Assembly: GCA_949316495.1 (NCBI GenBank)
Contig: OX439003.1
Location: forward strand, 39,424,225 to 39,488,224
Direction of reading: 5' to 3'
Source: Amphiduros pacificus
Lineage: Eukaryota; Annelida; Polychaeta; Phyllodocida; Hesionidae
DNA length: 64,000 nt
Positions 49,016 through 61,822 of this stretch are shown piece after piece (position 1 is the stretch's first letter; each line of letters starts with the position of its first letter). The notes under the pieces are model-generated. The model had not been told where the DNA came from, ran no database searches, and saw only the letters and a program-made list of their open reading frames with translations. The translations under genes were made by a program, and so were the position numbers.

Positions 49016-51937
49016 TTAGCTATAATCACACAAACTACATGCCCAGTTTGGTGTGTCAAAAGATATTTGATGATTGTCAGATTTCAAATGTGGCTGGGTA
49101 GGATTCCTGGGAGGAAACAATGGCAGGCTTAGACATGAAACTCAGAAAATGTTACACCCAGCTAACATCCGCTTGAGCCTATATATAAATATCATCTGAC
49201 ATGTTAGAAAACAAATCTCAACTGCCCTCCACTCAGAAATAAGAGAAAAATATTTATTCTTGGATCTGTCTCATCCTTTTAATCATACATACAAGGATAT
49301 TAACTCTTCTGTGAAATATAACAAAGTTAAGTGGATTTTATGTGATTTCATGGAGTGAAAAGGTTGCTGTAAATTGATTGCAGCTGTCATGAATATATGG
49401 AAAAAATATCTTGTTTATTTTAAATCAACCACTACAGGTTTTAACACAACTGATTTATTTTGTTATTTTCTTGAAGCAAAATTGATGTTGTTAAGGGTGC
49501 ATGAAGTACAATTTAATACCTGTTGGTTGTCGGCAGGTCGCTGTACTCACTCAAAGGTCAGTTTCAAGAAAACATCACAGTAGGCAGAAAGAAATGAAAA
49601 CTTCAACGTACGCCTGAATAAAGACAACAGTGAATCTTATGGTGCTTTAAGTTCATTCGGTACTTTTTATGGCCTCAGTGTTTAGGCCAAAGAAAGTATT
49701 TCCGAAAGAATAGAGGTAAAATGTGAGAATTATAGATCATCGCCAGATAGCATTAACTGTTTAGATTCTCATTAGCATTAATTGTTTAGATTGTAATTAG
49801 CATTAACTTCAGATTCTATTTGTTGTAGTATATTACTTCGCATAAAAGTATATGGCGTTTATAAAAGAGACGGGAAATGATGCAGTATGCATATCTATAT
49901 AATGTCTGTCATCTGTTTAAACTCAAACTTAAACTTGAACCACAGGATATATTTCTCGCCATTGAAATGTTTTAATGTTTCTTTTCAAGGACTCATTATA
50001 TTTACCGTCTTATTTCTAGTATGTAAAGTGCAGTCTGTGGATAAACCAGGATATTCTTTGATATAATGGAGTAATGGATCAGCTAAGGCCGTCATCTATC
50101 ATTCATGGTATACCAGAAACAGGATAAACTCAACCTACAAACTAAGCTCATTTCCTATATATATATGAAACTAATTCTGTTCATGTCAAAAAATCGTGTA
50201 GTTTATGTCAGTCTAATATCGCTTATGAGTAAGTTCATTCGGGGTTCTAGCTTGGCCTGTGTTTATTTTACACTCCAGACTGCATTATTTTATTCTTGTG
50301 CAGAAATTCCCTCATTCTATCGCTTCTGGTAGAACTAAAACCGAAGCAGCATCACAAAGCATATATTTTTCCTATGCGCTTGGTCTTTCATTATCTTGCC
50401 CCCACAATACCTATAAAGATTCTACCTATATAAAATCAACTGAGAAAAGTGACTTTTTCATTGGCAAAAGAGATCGTAACTTTGCAGGCGCTATGTTACA
50501 TGGAACCCCCGAGTCTTCAAACCCAAAATTAGTTCTGAAAATCACTTATTCATATGGGTTTACTATATAAAAAAAATATGTTAAACCAAAACAAAATATT
50601 CAGGAAATGTTCTTTATCCAAATATTCGCTTTCAAATGTGTTTTAGGCAACATCAAAGTACAGTGGCACATGCAATCTTGTAATAATATGGTACCTGAAA
50701 ATCACAACTTCAAAGCCAGTTGTTACACATTAAAACTAGACTGAAACGCCATCTTTTAACCACCTAGTGACTTTTAGATAGGTTCGTTACAGGTCAAATC
50801 CTTACAAAAAATGTGATGTTGTCTGATGGTTACTAGATTGCTCAAAACAAGCGCAGAAAACTAATTCCATAATCTCGCCACAGTAGGCAGTATTGTATTC
50901 TTTAGAATCATGTTTTCTCCATATGTATCAATATAAGTACAATATAAGTATTTCCATAAAAAAACCTGTGGAATAACACATGTATACAAAATGCTTTTGT
51001 CCATTTTCAGCGTTAGGATAACTACACCTTATTGGGTAATATCTATATCTTATGAGAGCTTTGTCCTGCCAAGGGGCACCTATATCTTAATAAAGCTACA
51101 GCATGCCATGGGGCAGCCATTATCAATATCCATTATCAATAAGCAATCAAGGGTTAGCAATGTCCACACCAGGTTAGCCATGCTGGGGTGACATTAGTAG
51201 TGAGCATATATCAATATTATGACTAGGCTATGACAAGTTTTGTTCCTCTGCCCCCGGGGAGGCCACCCCTCTATGTGTGGTCTGGTCAATATCATCTGAA
51301 CACACCCCAAGGTTTCCAACCCCCGACAAGGTACATCACATTCTCCCAATCTGAACCATTCCACACCACTGTCTGACCGCATCTGTGCCATTAAGAAATG
51401 TTATATTGGTACTTCATCCACATGATTTAAAAATCGTTTTCGTTGAAATCCATTAACAGAATAATGACACATGTACCTTTCTGACAAGGATTGAACAACG
51501 TAAGAATCGAAACAAAGCACTATTTATTAATCTAATTATGATAAAACATAGATAAAATCATTCCATTCTTTATATTCCATCACCATGTTGACAAAAATTC
51601 CGGCCATTAAACAGCCCAGCTTTTCAGTAATCAGTAATGGTTGTCGAATCGAGCCTAAAATGTTTTTGAACAAAATATAATAAACAAATCTAATTTCTCA
51701 ACTCTAAAACATGGTCATAATCTTGGCTCTTCTGGAATAGGACCTCTTGGGGTCATGTTGTGTATTTCAATTTTAAATCAATCTGCATTTTTATATCATG
51801 CCACAAAATTGTACATGGAAAATCATATTATGTTTTTTCAGCTGAGATATGAATCGATAATCGCCTAAACATGATTAATATAATTAATAGCTTTTAGCTA
51901 ATGTTTCTTGTACACTGAATTGATTTAAAATAAAATT

Positions 51938-51968
51938 ATTTGTATTTGTATTTGTATTTGTATTTTAT
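51938..51968. repeat. (TTTGTA)n microsatellite, about 5 units
   Basis: Simple hexanucleotide run. Confidence 0.9.
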
Positions 51969-52059
51969 TGGTTGGCATTATTTGACCCCACTAACTCACC
52001 CTAAAGTATATGGTTCAACCTGATCCCACAGAACGGTGGTGGGTATGTATTCAAACCGA

Positions 52060-52840
52060 ATTATGTTCATTCAACCTGACCTCACTGAATTTTTTTTACT
52101 CATCCCGACCTCATTGAAAAAAAAGTTTACTGGATAATAGTTTCCACATCCTAAACTCACTGAAAGATAGTTTCACTGAACGATACTTCACTCAAACTAA
52201 ATAATGATAGATCACACTGATAAAATGCTTGATTAATCAATCATACCAAAGGAATGTTTGCTCAACCAGACCACTCTTAATCATTGATTTTATTTCAACA
52301 AGATCGCGATGAATGATTTAGTGTGATCAGATGTGGTCCATCTGATCACAGTAAATATGATCACACTGAATGAGTTTTTTTTCAATCTGATCACATAGAA
52401 TGATTTTCTACCCCACCAGATCACACTGAATAATTATTTACTCCACCTGATATTACTAAATTATAATTTACTCCACCTGATGGCACTGAATAAATATTTA
52501 TGTCATCTGATCACACTGAATGATTAATTACTCCATCTGATCACACCGAATAATCATTTACCCCACCAAATCACACCAAATGATTTACTCCACCTGATAA
52601 AACTGAATGATCATTTACTCCACCTGACCGCACTTAATGAATATTTACTCCACCTAAATGATACTAAATGATACTAAATGATTTTTACTCAAAATGAGCA
52701 CACCGAATGATTATTTACTCAACCTGATCACACTGAATGAATATTTATGTCACCTGATCACACTGAATGATTATTTACTCCACCTGATCACACTGAATGA
52801 TTATTTACTCCACCTGATCACACCGAATGATTGTTTGTTG
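52060..52840. repeat. 30-bp degenerate minisatellite, about 25 units
   Basis: The unit is about ATGATTATTTACTCCACCTG followed by ATCACACTGA. The left part (52060-52350) is strongly degraded, while the right end (52690-52835) is most regular. As 30 is a multiple of three, a repeated ten-residue pattern is readable, but stops elsewhere make a gene unlikely. Confidence 0.88.
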
Positions 52841-55049
52841 AGTTGGCAGCACCTTATCTGGTGTTTCATGTTAGGGCATAATGTGTCAAGCAGCAAGGCT
52901 TGGCAGCCACCCCGGTCTCTGCGTGTCATGCCTGTGGACACGGCTATGGTCCTGCATCATTCTCCTCCATAAATCTCAGTCTGAAAATATCAAAACTGAT
53001 CATGTGGCCACCACTTAAAAATAGAGGACGGATAAATAAAGTCAAATATCAAGATTAGTCCGCCGGTGTAATGATGCTACTCTGTCTAGGGGATAGTGAT
53101 ATAAATCTCTGTCACGCCTAGTTCCAGTTCCAGTCAAACATGCCAAAAATAATGTTCTCTGAGCCAGAAAACAGAAGATCTTATGGGTATTATTGTGTCT
53201 GTGGTGCTTTTAATTTGAATATTATCGTCATATTCATTGTATTAAAGTAACCAATAAGTGTTTCATATCACTACCTATTTACATATTCAAATGAACATAC
53301 AATGATGAATGCGTGATGCAAGATTAAGAAAAAAAATAAATCTGCCCCAGACCCCTCAGCATATAAAATGGTACGCATGGTAGGTTGCCAGTCAAACAAC
53401 CCACACATACCACTACTCAGTGTAAGATTTCTTTTATTGCAAGTTCATCTTTCATTTTACAACAGGATTGATTGGCCACCCTAATATCTAATATGGCACC
53501 CCCAGCCGAGAATCTTTATTGCAAATTCTCAATTTGTATCCACGCTTGGTCAGACCTGGGTTAGACAGAGAGACACAGCCTTGTTTGATGGAGGCTTGAT
53601 TAATTACATAGATGATTAAACCAGAATTATTCGATATGCCCCACAAAGAAAGCCCTCTTAATTTGGGAGGCTTACTTTTCCTCTGACATCCCTAAATGGG
53701 AGCTGCTCTTACCAAATGTCTGTAAAACCCATCATATCCTAGTAACCAGATTTAATGAATGATCATGACAACGTAAACAGTCTTCTGTTGATCTCCACCA
53801 TCCCGAGGGTGTGTTTTTGTGATGTACCGCTTCATAAGGCATGGCAAATTCATACCTCAGTGCAAATGTCTTTTTATATTCAACGAAATGAATCTGATAA
53901 TGAAGCATTTTCTAAATATTTTGATACACTTTTGTTACTTCATGGTAATCTCGGATGCCAAGTTGGTTTTGTTCAGATTTTGAGGTATTATGTGACAGAT
54001 GATTATCATCAAGGGCCTGAACATTTAGGTATACAATGTATTGTAATGGGGAGATTATCCTCTTTATATATCTTTATCTTTATACTATTTTTTGAAAATA
54101 TCTAAAATATCTAAAAGTGAATTATTATCCTCCAATAACGTCAGTCTTGGTCAATCTTGATTTGTTTGTATTAAAGACCTTTTCAGCACTATTTTCTATC
54201 AGCCAGCTCTATCAGGCCAGATATAAGCCTGTCATTTGGACTCAATGCCCTATTCCTTTCATAAGAGTGACTGGGATCTCTCTTTTGAATATATTGCATA
54301 GACATATTGAAACCATGGCCTTTGATAACCACTGGCTGGAATAGGAAATAACTCAGTAGTAGCAGATATCCACCTTTCTTGACCATGCAGCATGACCAGG
54401 ATTCGAACTCCAGATCTTCAGCATGGAAGACAGACGTCATATCAACTGAGCCATCTCCAAAATGATGGGTCAATGTTTCTTGAGATATAGCTTTCTATAA
54501 CCAACAAGCTGCTTCTATTAATAATGAGACAGTTCAAAGGTGTTTGTATGAAATTCATAATGAATAGAATATCAACTTCTTTGTTATTACACAGCATAAC
54601 CTTTGTCTTTAGAAGTGATGAGGGAGTTTACACATAGAAGGATTTCGATCTGTCTAATAGATTTATTCAATTGAACTTTTACTTTATGTACATTTATTGA
54701 ATATATATATATTTTTTGTCTTGCCATGCACTTTGAGAAACCAGCAGAGATAATAATGCTAAGTTATGATTCTAAAAAGAAATACACTAATGAAATGTGA
54801 TATCAATCGCGAGCCTTGTAGGATAGCCATGTCAAATGAATGTCCATGCACTCACTTATCTGTGCCCATAAACAATTGAGGAAACTGACGTTATGGTCTA
54901 AGACAACTTGGACTATTGTAAACTTTGATACTACTCAGCCATTATCAGGCGCCATTTACAGCTAAGAGCTGCTGAAATGTTACCAAAATCCCCTTCATTG
55001 AGAAGGCTGGCATATTGATCCCATTGGAATCATCGCCATGCTCATATCA
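52841..55049. other. gene-free stretch containing one SINE
   Basis: No supported gene is seen. A GC-richer block lies at 52850-53120. A plus-strand frame at 53755-54105 has no recognised domain. Confidence 0.4.
54160..54465 (-). mobile_element. tRNA-derived SINE
   Basis: On the minus strand the head has A box TGGCTCAGTTGATATG and B box GAGTTCGAATCCTGG. It is followed by a body with GGTTATCAAAGGCCATGG and GCTGAAAAGGTC. The body matches 60510-60620, which shows this is a repeated family. Confidence 0.75.
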
Positions 55050-55560
55050 CTGCTATGCTTGTACCTCTGGTATGTTGAAACTACTGGAATGTCTATACCT
55101 CTGGTATGCTGCAACTACTTGAATGTTCATACCTCTGATATGCTGAAACTACTTGAATGCTCATACCTCTGATATGCTGAAACTACTTGAATGCTCATAC
55201 CTCTGATATGCTGAAACTACGTGAATGCTCATACCTCTGATATGCTGAAACTACGTGAATGCTCATACCTCTGATATGCTGAAACTACGTGAATGCTCAT
55301 ACCTTTGATATGCTGAAACTACGTGAATGCTCATACCTCTGATATGCTGAAACTACTTGAATGCTCATACCTCTGATATGCTGAAACTACGTGAATGCTC
55401 ATACCTCTGATATGCTGAAACTATTTGAATGTTTAAACTAGTACTCTGGCATGCTGAAACTACTTGAAAGTTTATACCTCTGGTACGTTGGTACTAGTTC
55501 AATGCTTATAGCTCTTATTGCCTAATACTACAGGAATGTTTATACCTCTGGTACGGTGAT
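55050..55560. repeat. 34-bp minisatellite, about 14 units
   Basis: The unit is CTCATACCTCTGATATGCTG followed by AAACTACGTGAATG. The central units are almost identical and alternate ACTT/ACGT. The edge units are degraded. Confidence 0.93.
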
Positions 55561-55984
55561 ACCAACGGTACTCTTAATATAGCTGCTATAAGAACACACG
55601 CTATTTATTGTTATACGATTTTGTGAGTGGCTATGAAGGGTTTGTCATGCCAAGCATTTTGGTTATGACATTAGAATTGTTATTTTTTATTATAATAACT
55701 ATCGATAAGAGTCAATGATTTTATATTATTTGCATGATCAGATCATATCAATATTGGTGTCTTATAAACATACACTATAAACCAAAATCGTGTCCTATCT
55801 TGTGAAAAATAAGATTATCCATCGACCAAAATCCTTTTAATTAAGGTAATATATCACATAAAATAACATTTTACATTGAGTAAGTGCATCTTTAACCTTT
55901 CACATTCATTCTGAACCACGGATATGTCCAGTTGCTCGCAAGAGAGACAAGATTCCTACATTGCAGTAAACACAATTTGCAAAT

Positions 55985-56130
55985 GGCCATCTAGACTAAG
56001 AATCTCGGGAGGGAGGCCCGGCGTCACTGCGCTCCATTGTTGCGTGGTAATGCGCCCATTGTGACACGCGTGCCGTGTGCACAAGTTCTGCAAGGAGGTC
56101 TCATATTCTCAGTACTGCGCTATTTTCGCT
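55985..56130. promoter_or_regulatory. short CpG-dense island
   Basis: About fourteen CpGs occur in 145 bp (for example ACACGCGTGCCGTGTGC), against very few in the flanks. It also holds CCATTGTTG and CCCATTGTG (SOX-like). No open frame crosses it. It could be a promoter or enhancer remnant, or an exon I cannot read. Confidence 0.3.
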
Positions 56131-56555
56131 TATGTAAACTTTATATCGTCTATCCAAGTTAAGCATTTATGTATACTTTTTTCCTACATTGTACACTTTG
56201 TACTATGTTCTCGAGAGGCTGGGGATAACTTTTTATGATACATTCTCTTTTCATCATTCAAGAATTGAGGCATATTTTGGAACATGTTTTTGTGACAAAA
56301 TGACAAGTAATCAAATATCCGTATCTTTGACAACATTTGTAGTAATCACCTATCTATGAATATAATTTTGCTTATGAAACCTTCTCAGATTTAATACATT
56401 ACAAGTATTTCTAATGAAATTTCTCAGATGACTAAACCACTAAAAGCGTTATTTTTGTGCTCATCAAACTTGTATTCTTCATTGCGTGGATTTCAATGCA
56501 AATTGCGTTATGCTCTTACAATAGGGCTTGTTCTCATTTCAGTGTGGAGCCCATA

Positions 56556-56830
56556 TGTTGCCCAATGTTCATGACGTCAGAGTTACACAGCAAAAGGGGG
56601 CACTGGGTGGTGGGCCTTTTCAAGCTGATGGACGAGTGCCCTACTTCCGTTCCCATTACAGATGACAAATGGAAATTCTTGGGTCCATCCCAACTCTCAA
56701 TGCACAATCTTTATTGTTTGACTCTCGCGATGAGCTGAGATGAGAAAAATGTCAAGGGATAATTTTACTGTGACACTGTCAGAGTCTGTGTAAACAAGGC
56801 GGTGTAGTAATCCATCAAAATGTGTCCTAC
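56556..56830. promoter_or_regulatory. motif-rich block, possible enhancer
   Basis: It contains TGACGTCA at about 56571-56578 (a full CRE palindrome), ACAATCTTTATTGT at 56704-56717 (two facing SOX half-sites) and TGTAAACAA at about 56788-56796 (a forkhead-type site). The combination is suggestive only. Confidence 0.3.
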
Positions 56831-58881
56831 AGCTGAATGAGACAGCTGAAATCAGGTCCAAGACTTTTTTGGTAAGAAACATAGATGGTGCATCTGTTAA
56901 CCTTTGTCTGAGAACAACTGAGTCCCGGAACTGAGTATAGATAGATGCCCATAGAACAAAATTTGTCCATGAAAAAATGCTTCAGACGAACCAGAATATG
57001 TATTTAAAATGCAAGAGCTTTTAAATAGATATATTTTCAGGGAGGATAGTCTCTGTAACACTGGATACCAAACAAAAACTATTGCATAATATAATTTTCA
57101 GTCTTGCAAGACTTAGTAAAAAGATATGTGTAGAGACCTAATGGATTGTTGATATATTGTTAACACATTTATCAAAATATGAATATTTTTTATTTCCGCT
57201 GAATGCAAATGTCTTGGATGCAATACAGAAATTGTGTACGAAATTGTCTAGGCGGCTTGTATCCTTTTGAGGCTTAATTCAAAATATATATTCTGAACTC
57301 ACAAAACGTGAAAAATGGGCTCCGGGCTTTACAAAAAGACAGCATATTTCAAATAAATGATCCATACCTTATGATTAAATTGTAAAGTAGATTTTCGGGG
57401 AGGATCACAATATTCAGTTCAGAGTGAATTGTCTGCACATACCTTGGCATTTGCTCATGTCACAAACGAAATGAGGCAACTCACTTGGTTTATGTTTTTT
57501 CATCGATTGTATTATGTCTATATATAGATATAATAGATCATTTCTGTAGACCTCTATTCTTGTGTTTTACACCAAAGAAGAAAAATGGGTGAGAATCTTG
57601 CAATCTGTGTGAGTTTTACTTCTCAAAGACGCGATTCCTGTCTCGCTATCGAACTGCTGTCATTCAGAAGAGACAGTCGACTAAGATTTGATTTTTCTAT
57701 CCCTTTTAACAGAGTACTTTGACCGGTTTTTTGTTTGTAACTTGACACGAATTAATGATCGATGCTGCCGTTTGAGTAAGAATGCTTCAATGTGTGATTG
57801 ATATCATTTTGATGGGACCATGACAGGAATCACGTGACCATTCTCATATCCAATTCTCATTATATATCCTATGCTTCCAGGACACTTATACATAAATCAT
57901 GGTTATTGGACACCTCCTTTCAAAACATAATGTTAATAAGTTTAGTAAAGGCTTAAACTGAACCAACTTCTGTGTAGTTATCTTGTGAAGACTTTATGAT
58001 ATTGTAATATTATACAACCTAAAACAGCATTTATCAAATACTTCGTTCAGGATCTAACAAACTGATGCATCATTTATGTTTTGGCGATGAGGACTTACAC
58101 AGTCGATTTAATCTATGTTCAACATATCCAAGAGTCAGGGATTCATTTATAAGTTTGAGATCTGAACAGTTTTGCTCCAGTGTCGAGATATTAATGTATC
58201 TCTTTCCCGGAAAAGTCGTACAACTGAGCCAGTACTATTTGTGTGCTTATTCTGATATCATTTTGTTTATAAAAGCTTCCCAGACTACTTTTATGTCTGT
58301 CACAAGCAAATGAAATATAAAAATTGAATACTTTACAACTCGCATTACGTGATAGGACACCGACTTATCTCGAACGCTATGTTTTTTGTATGCAACTCTT
58401 AAGGCAATAATAAAGATATGAAATAATCTACACTAAATTATAACAAATTGCATATAGAGTGTTGAGAAGCGACGAGGACTGGTGTGTATACGTCAGAGAT
58501 TTCTGTGTTCATGTCATTCTGTGATGCATTCGATTCGTACTATCGCATAGTGAGTTTGGGATGGTGGCGCTGCGAACCGTGCACATTTCCTTCTTTCAGC
58601 AGTTCGCAAATCTCTTCGGAAACAAAGATCGCATCTGTCACATTAGATTTTCATAATCAAACGCATCTTCAGCAGACGACAATTGGCAAGATTTACAGCC
58701 AGGCCATTTAATATTTGGGGAATGGAGATAATCATTTTCAAAAAGGAAATTTCATACAAATTCTTTTTTTTTTTTTTTTAAAGGCTTTAATAAAAAGAAC
58801 TAATAGTTCGATGACCAGTATCACGAATGAACACAACGATGCACGCACAACGATGGCCTGTTCAACTTTTTAATCTTCTAC

Positions 58882-59360
58882 GGGCCTTGGACCACTATCA
58901 CAATGCCCTAGTGAAAACCACTGTATATACCTCACCTACAGCAATTCAGAAAAATAAATGTATCGACCTTGCTTTTTTTTTTTAAATTATCAAATAGAAA
59001 AAATATTCATCTGTGTAAAAGCAAAATATGAAGTGAAGTTGACCAATGAAATGTTTTGTCAGTGTCTCTTAAAACGCCACCTTGGACACAAAGAGTATAT
59101 GTACAACATAGAAATACAGGAATGAGCCCCTGGCAGCAAATATCAAATAAATAGTCCTTTCAATAGTTCTCATTATTTTGTTGATGACATTGACAAAACA
59201 AACCATTATTGTGCTATCAAACAGTGCAATTTAATTCAAGTCACCCTTTATCTGAATCTCGTTATTATCGTGCATACTATGGTGGCGTAGGTAGTATCAT
59301 CCCGGAGTATCATGCACAACATACACATGCCCTGGTCCCACATATCAAATAGAAGATTCA
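58882..59360. repeat. diverged solo copy of the 471-bp repeat
   Basis: It runs from GGCCTTGGACCACTATCACA to CATATCAAATAGAAGATTCA. It is alignable along its whole length with 16096-16566 but carries many substitutions and small indels. It has the same edges and no second copy nearby. It is clearly older than the 16-18 kb pair. Confidence 0.8.
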
Positions 59361-59798
59361 ACTCCGGCTGTGAAACGTTTCAGGGTATAAAAACCTATTC
59401 TTTCATCTGTGGCACAGTCCCATTCATTGACTGCCCGAAATGCAAAATGGAGACAACAACAACATTAACAATGTCACTTAATATGCAGACAAAACCTCAT
59501 GAGGTATTAACTTATTGTGGTGCCTTTAATCCTGGGTTTCTTTAGAGCTATCTCACATATAACATGGCTGTATATGTATATGTCCTGGATTGCCTCAAAT
59601 GGGAGCTCTTTGCTCAGATAGCAGAAAGCCTCACACCCAACGATTGATGAGCAAAAATGACAATTGGGTTCATTTTGTGTGCTGCACCTGCCAACAATTT
59701 GTTCCACGTGTTGTATTATGATTCCTGTGAAAAGCTAAATTACATTAGCAAGAGCTTTTTAGGGTGAAAATATGTTTATAAGTGTATGTTTATAATTT

Positions 59799-59937
59799 TA
59801 TACATATACATATTCATGTATACATATAATATACATATATATATATACATATACATATACCAATACTCATACATACAGATATATATATACATACATTTAC
59901 ACATACATATACATATATACATACATATACATATAAC
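59799..59937. repeat. interrupted TATACA / TA microsatellite
   Basis: Mixed TACATA and TATA runs over about 140 bp. Confidence 0.9.
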
Positions 59938-60439
59938 CGTGTTTTTATATATTCAGTCATGGTGATTGATTCACAGCACACCTTCAATATACAGTTCATC
60001 TTAATTCGATAAATATGAAGTGTTTAGTTATAATAAATGAAAGTTCAGTGCAGAAAGGCGTGTGTGGTACATGACACTGCAGTATTAGTTCTTTTCATCA
60101 AAGTCTGAATTTTGTCACTTTCTGATTATATATTTGATATCTTCTCACCAACACAAGCATTGTTACAGAAAAATATTTCTGTGTGTCATTTTGGACAGAA
60201 ATTACTAAAAAAAATCACACATAAAAAAATCTTGAATTGTAATGTCAATATGTGTTGTCATATCTGTTACATGATATGGCCACGGTGTAACAATGATTAT
60301 TTTAGTTCAGTTTTACCAAAAGCATAATGCAGTTTGCTAGGAATGCAAAAATAATTTTTAGCCCCTTTCAAAATTGGATTATTTTCCAAAATACGAACAT
60401 CCAAAATACGGGACAAGTCTTATAAAAAGTTAATTTGAC

Positions 60440-60690
60440 AACACTTTTCCAGGAACCGATGAAATTCTTATTTATGTTCATATGGAACAACAGAGTTGCT
60501 ATTTGTAAATTTATGTTTTATATTAATGACCTTTTCAGACTGTGATCTTTCTTTTGCATTACCACATAGACATGACACAAACCACGACCTTTGATGGTCA
60601 GTGATGGAGAATTGGCTGGAAAGGGAAACAATTTTTTTTCTGATTGAGCCAAGTCCCACCCCTGTGTGAATTGATCGCTAAGCCATACAT
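60440..60690 (-). mobile_element. decayed SINE, relative of 54160-54465
   Basis: It shares ATGACCTTTTCAG, ACATAGACATGACA and ACCTTTGATGGTCA with 54170-54330. The head region on the right (GGCTTAGCGATCAA) keeps only a trace of an A box. Confidence 0.55.
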
Positions 60691-61822
60691 ATATGATGGT
60701 TTTAGAAAGAAGCCATATATCACAAAGGGTTCTAGAGGATTTAAAAATAAAATTTTACCTATTTGTATTGTTTTATTTTCCCGTAGACCTTTTTACCAGT
60801 CCTTGATCTTTTTCACGTGGAAAGAGATTAGTGTTTTAAAATCAAGAAATGCGGAGAAATAATGCACAAGGGTATTAATTACACAAGATACCGGTATGGG
60901 GAAATTTGAAGATCTTTGCAGACCCAGTTGTTGGGTGTATTCATCTGTCCATGCCATGCATAAAACACACCCTACGACAGATAATTATCTCCATCACTGT
61001 GTGACATTTTGTGACGATAGGGTACCAGTATGTTGCAGCCAATTGGGCATGGGTATCGTGTACTAATGAGTGTCGTTAACCTTAGTGCACCTCGCCAGAC
61101 CTTTGTAACACACATTTAAGCACCAAAATGTTGACTTATGTTGAAGTTGTGTTGGTTTACCAATAAAACGTGCTCATTTATCTAATATTTATCTGAAGCG
61201 TTTTGAAAAATAACTAGCTTTTAACATTGTATATTCAATAGTATATTCTCCTGCTCAAGGCCGACTGTTTAATGTGGATAGAGATCAATACTCCAAAATT
61301 TAAGGGAATTCAAATAGTCATCAATGACGTACAAAATGTTCTTTTTTTAATAATATTGCCAAACTCAATACCTATCCAATGGTACCAAGAAGCCAAATGA
61401 CTTGTAAACTCAAGCAAAAAGGGAAAAAATGTATTTATTTTGGCTTTGTGTAACTTGTAAATTTCGGGAAGAGGCAGATGTTTTTTATAGTTCGTTTGGC
61501 CAGAAACAAATGTTTGTCTCAAATTCATTAAAGGCACAGACTACATATTAATTTGTCTAGACCTCAGAGTGTCTGGAAACCGAGCTACATCCCATCAAAC
61601 TCACATCAGAATGGCGTAGATCACGGAGGAGGCTGTATGTATTGTAAACCAGATATACTCTATAAAGTGATTCTCGTTTCTTATTTCTTTCTGAAGCACA
61701 CCGTAATGATTCAATAAAAAACGTGGATATGCTATAAAAATCATTATCATTCTTACCAGGATACGAATACTGTAAGGCATGTGGCGAAGGTAATGAGGAA
61801 GGGGGCACAAATAAGGACGGTG

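Larger units (their letters stand above)
47211..52059. other. gene-free stretch
   Basis: No supported gene is seen. The blocks at 47230-47480 and 47940-48150 are GC-richer. The 20-bp minisatellite (48899-49015) and the TTTGTA microsatellite (51938-51968) are listed separately. Confidence 0.4.
55561..58881. other. gene-free stretch with two GC-richer islands
   Basis: No supported gene is seen. The CpG-dense island at 55985-56130 and the motif-rich block at 56556-56830 are listed separately. The block at 57560-57860 also has CpGs and AATCACGTGACC. A T-run lies at about 58764-58780. Confidence 0.4.
59361..61822. other. gene-free stretch
   Basis: No supported gene is seen. It holds the TA/CA microsatellite and a SINE remnant listed separately. 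Confidence 0.4.
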
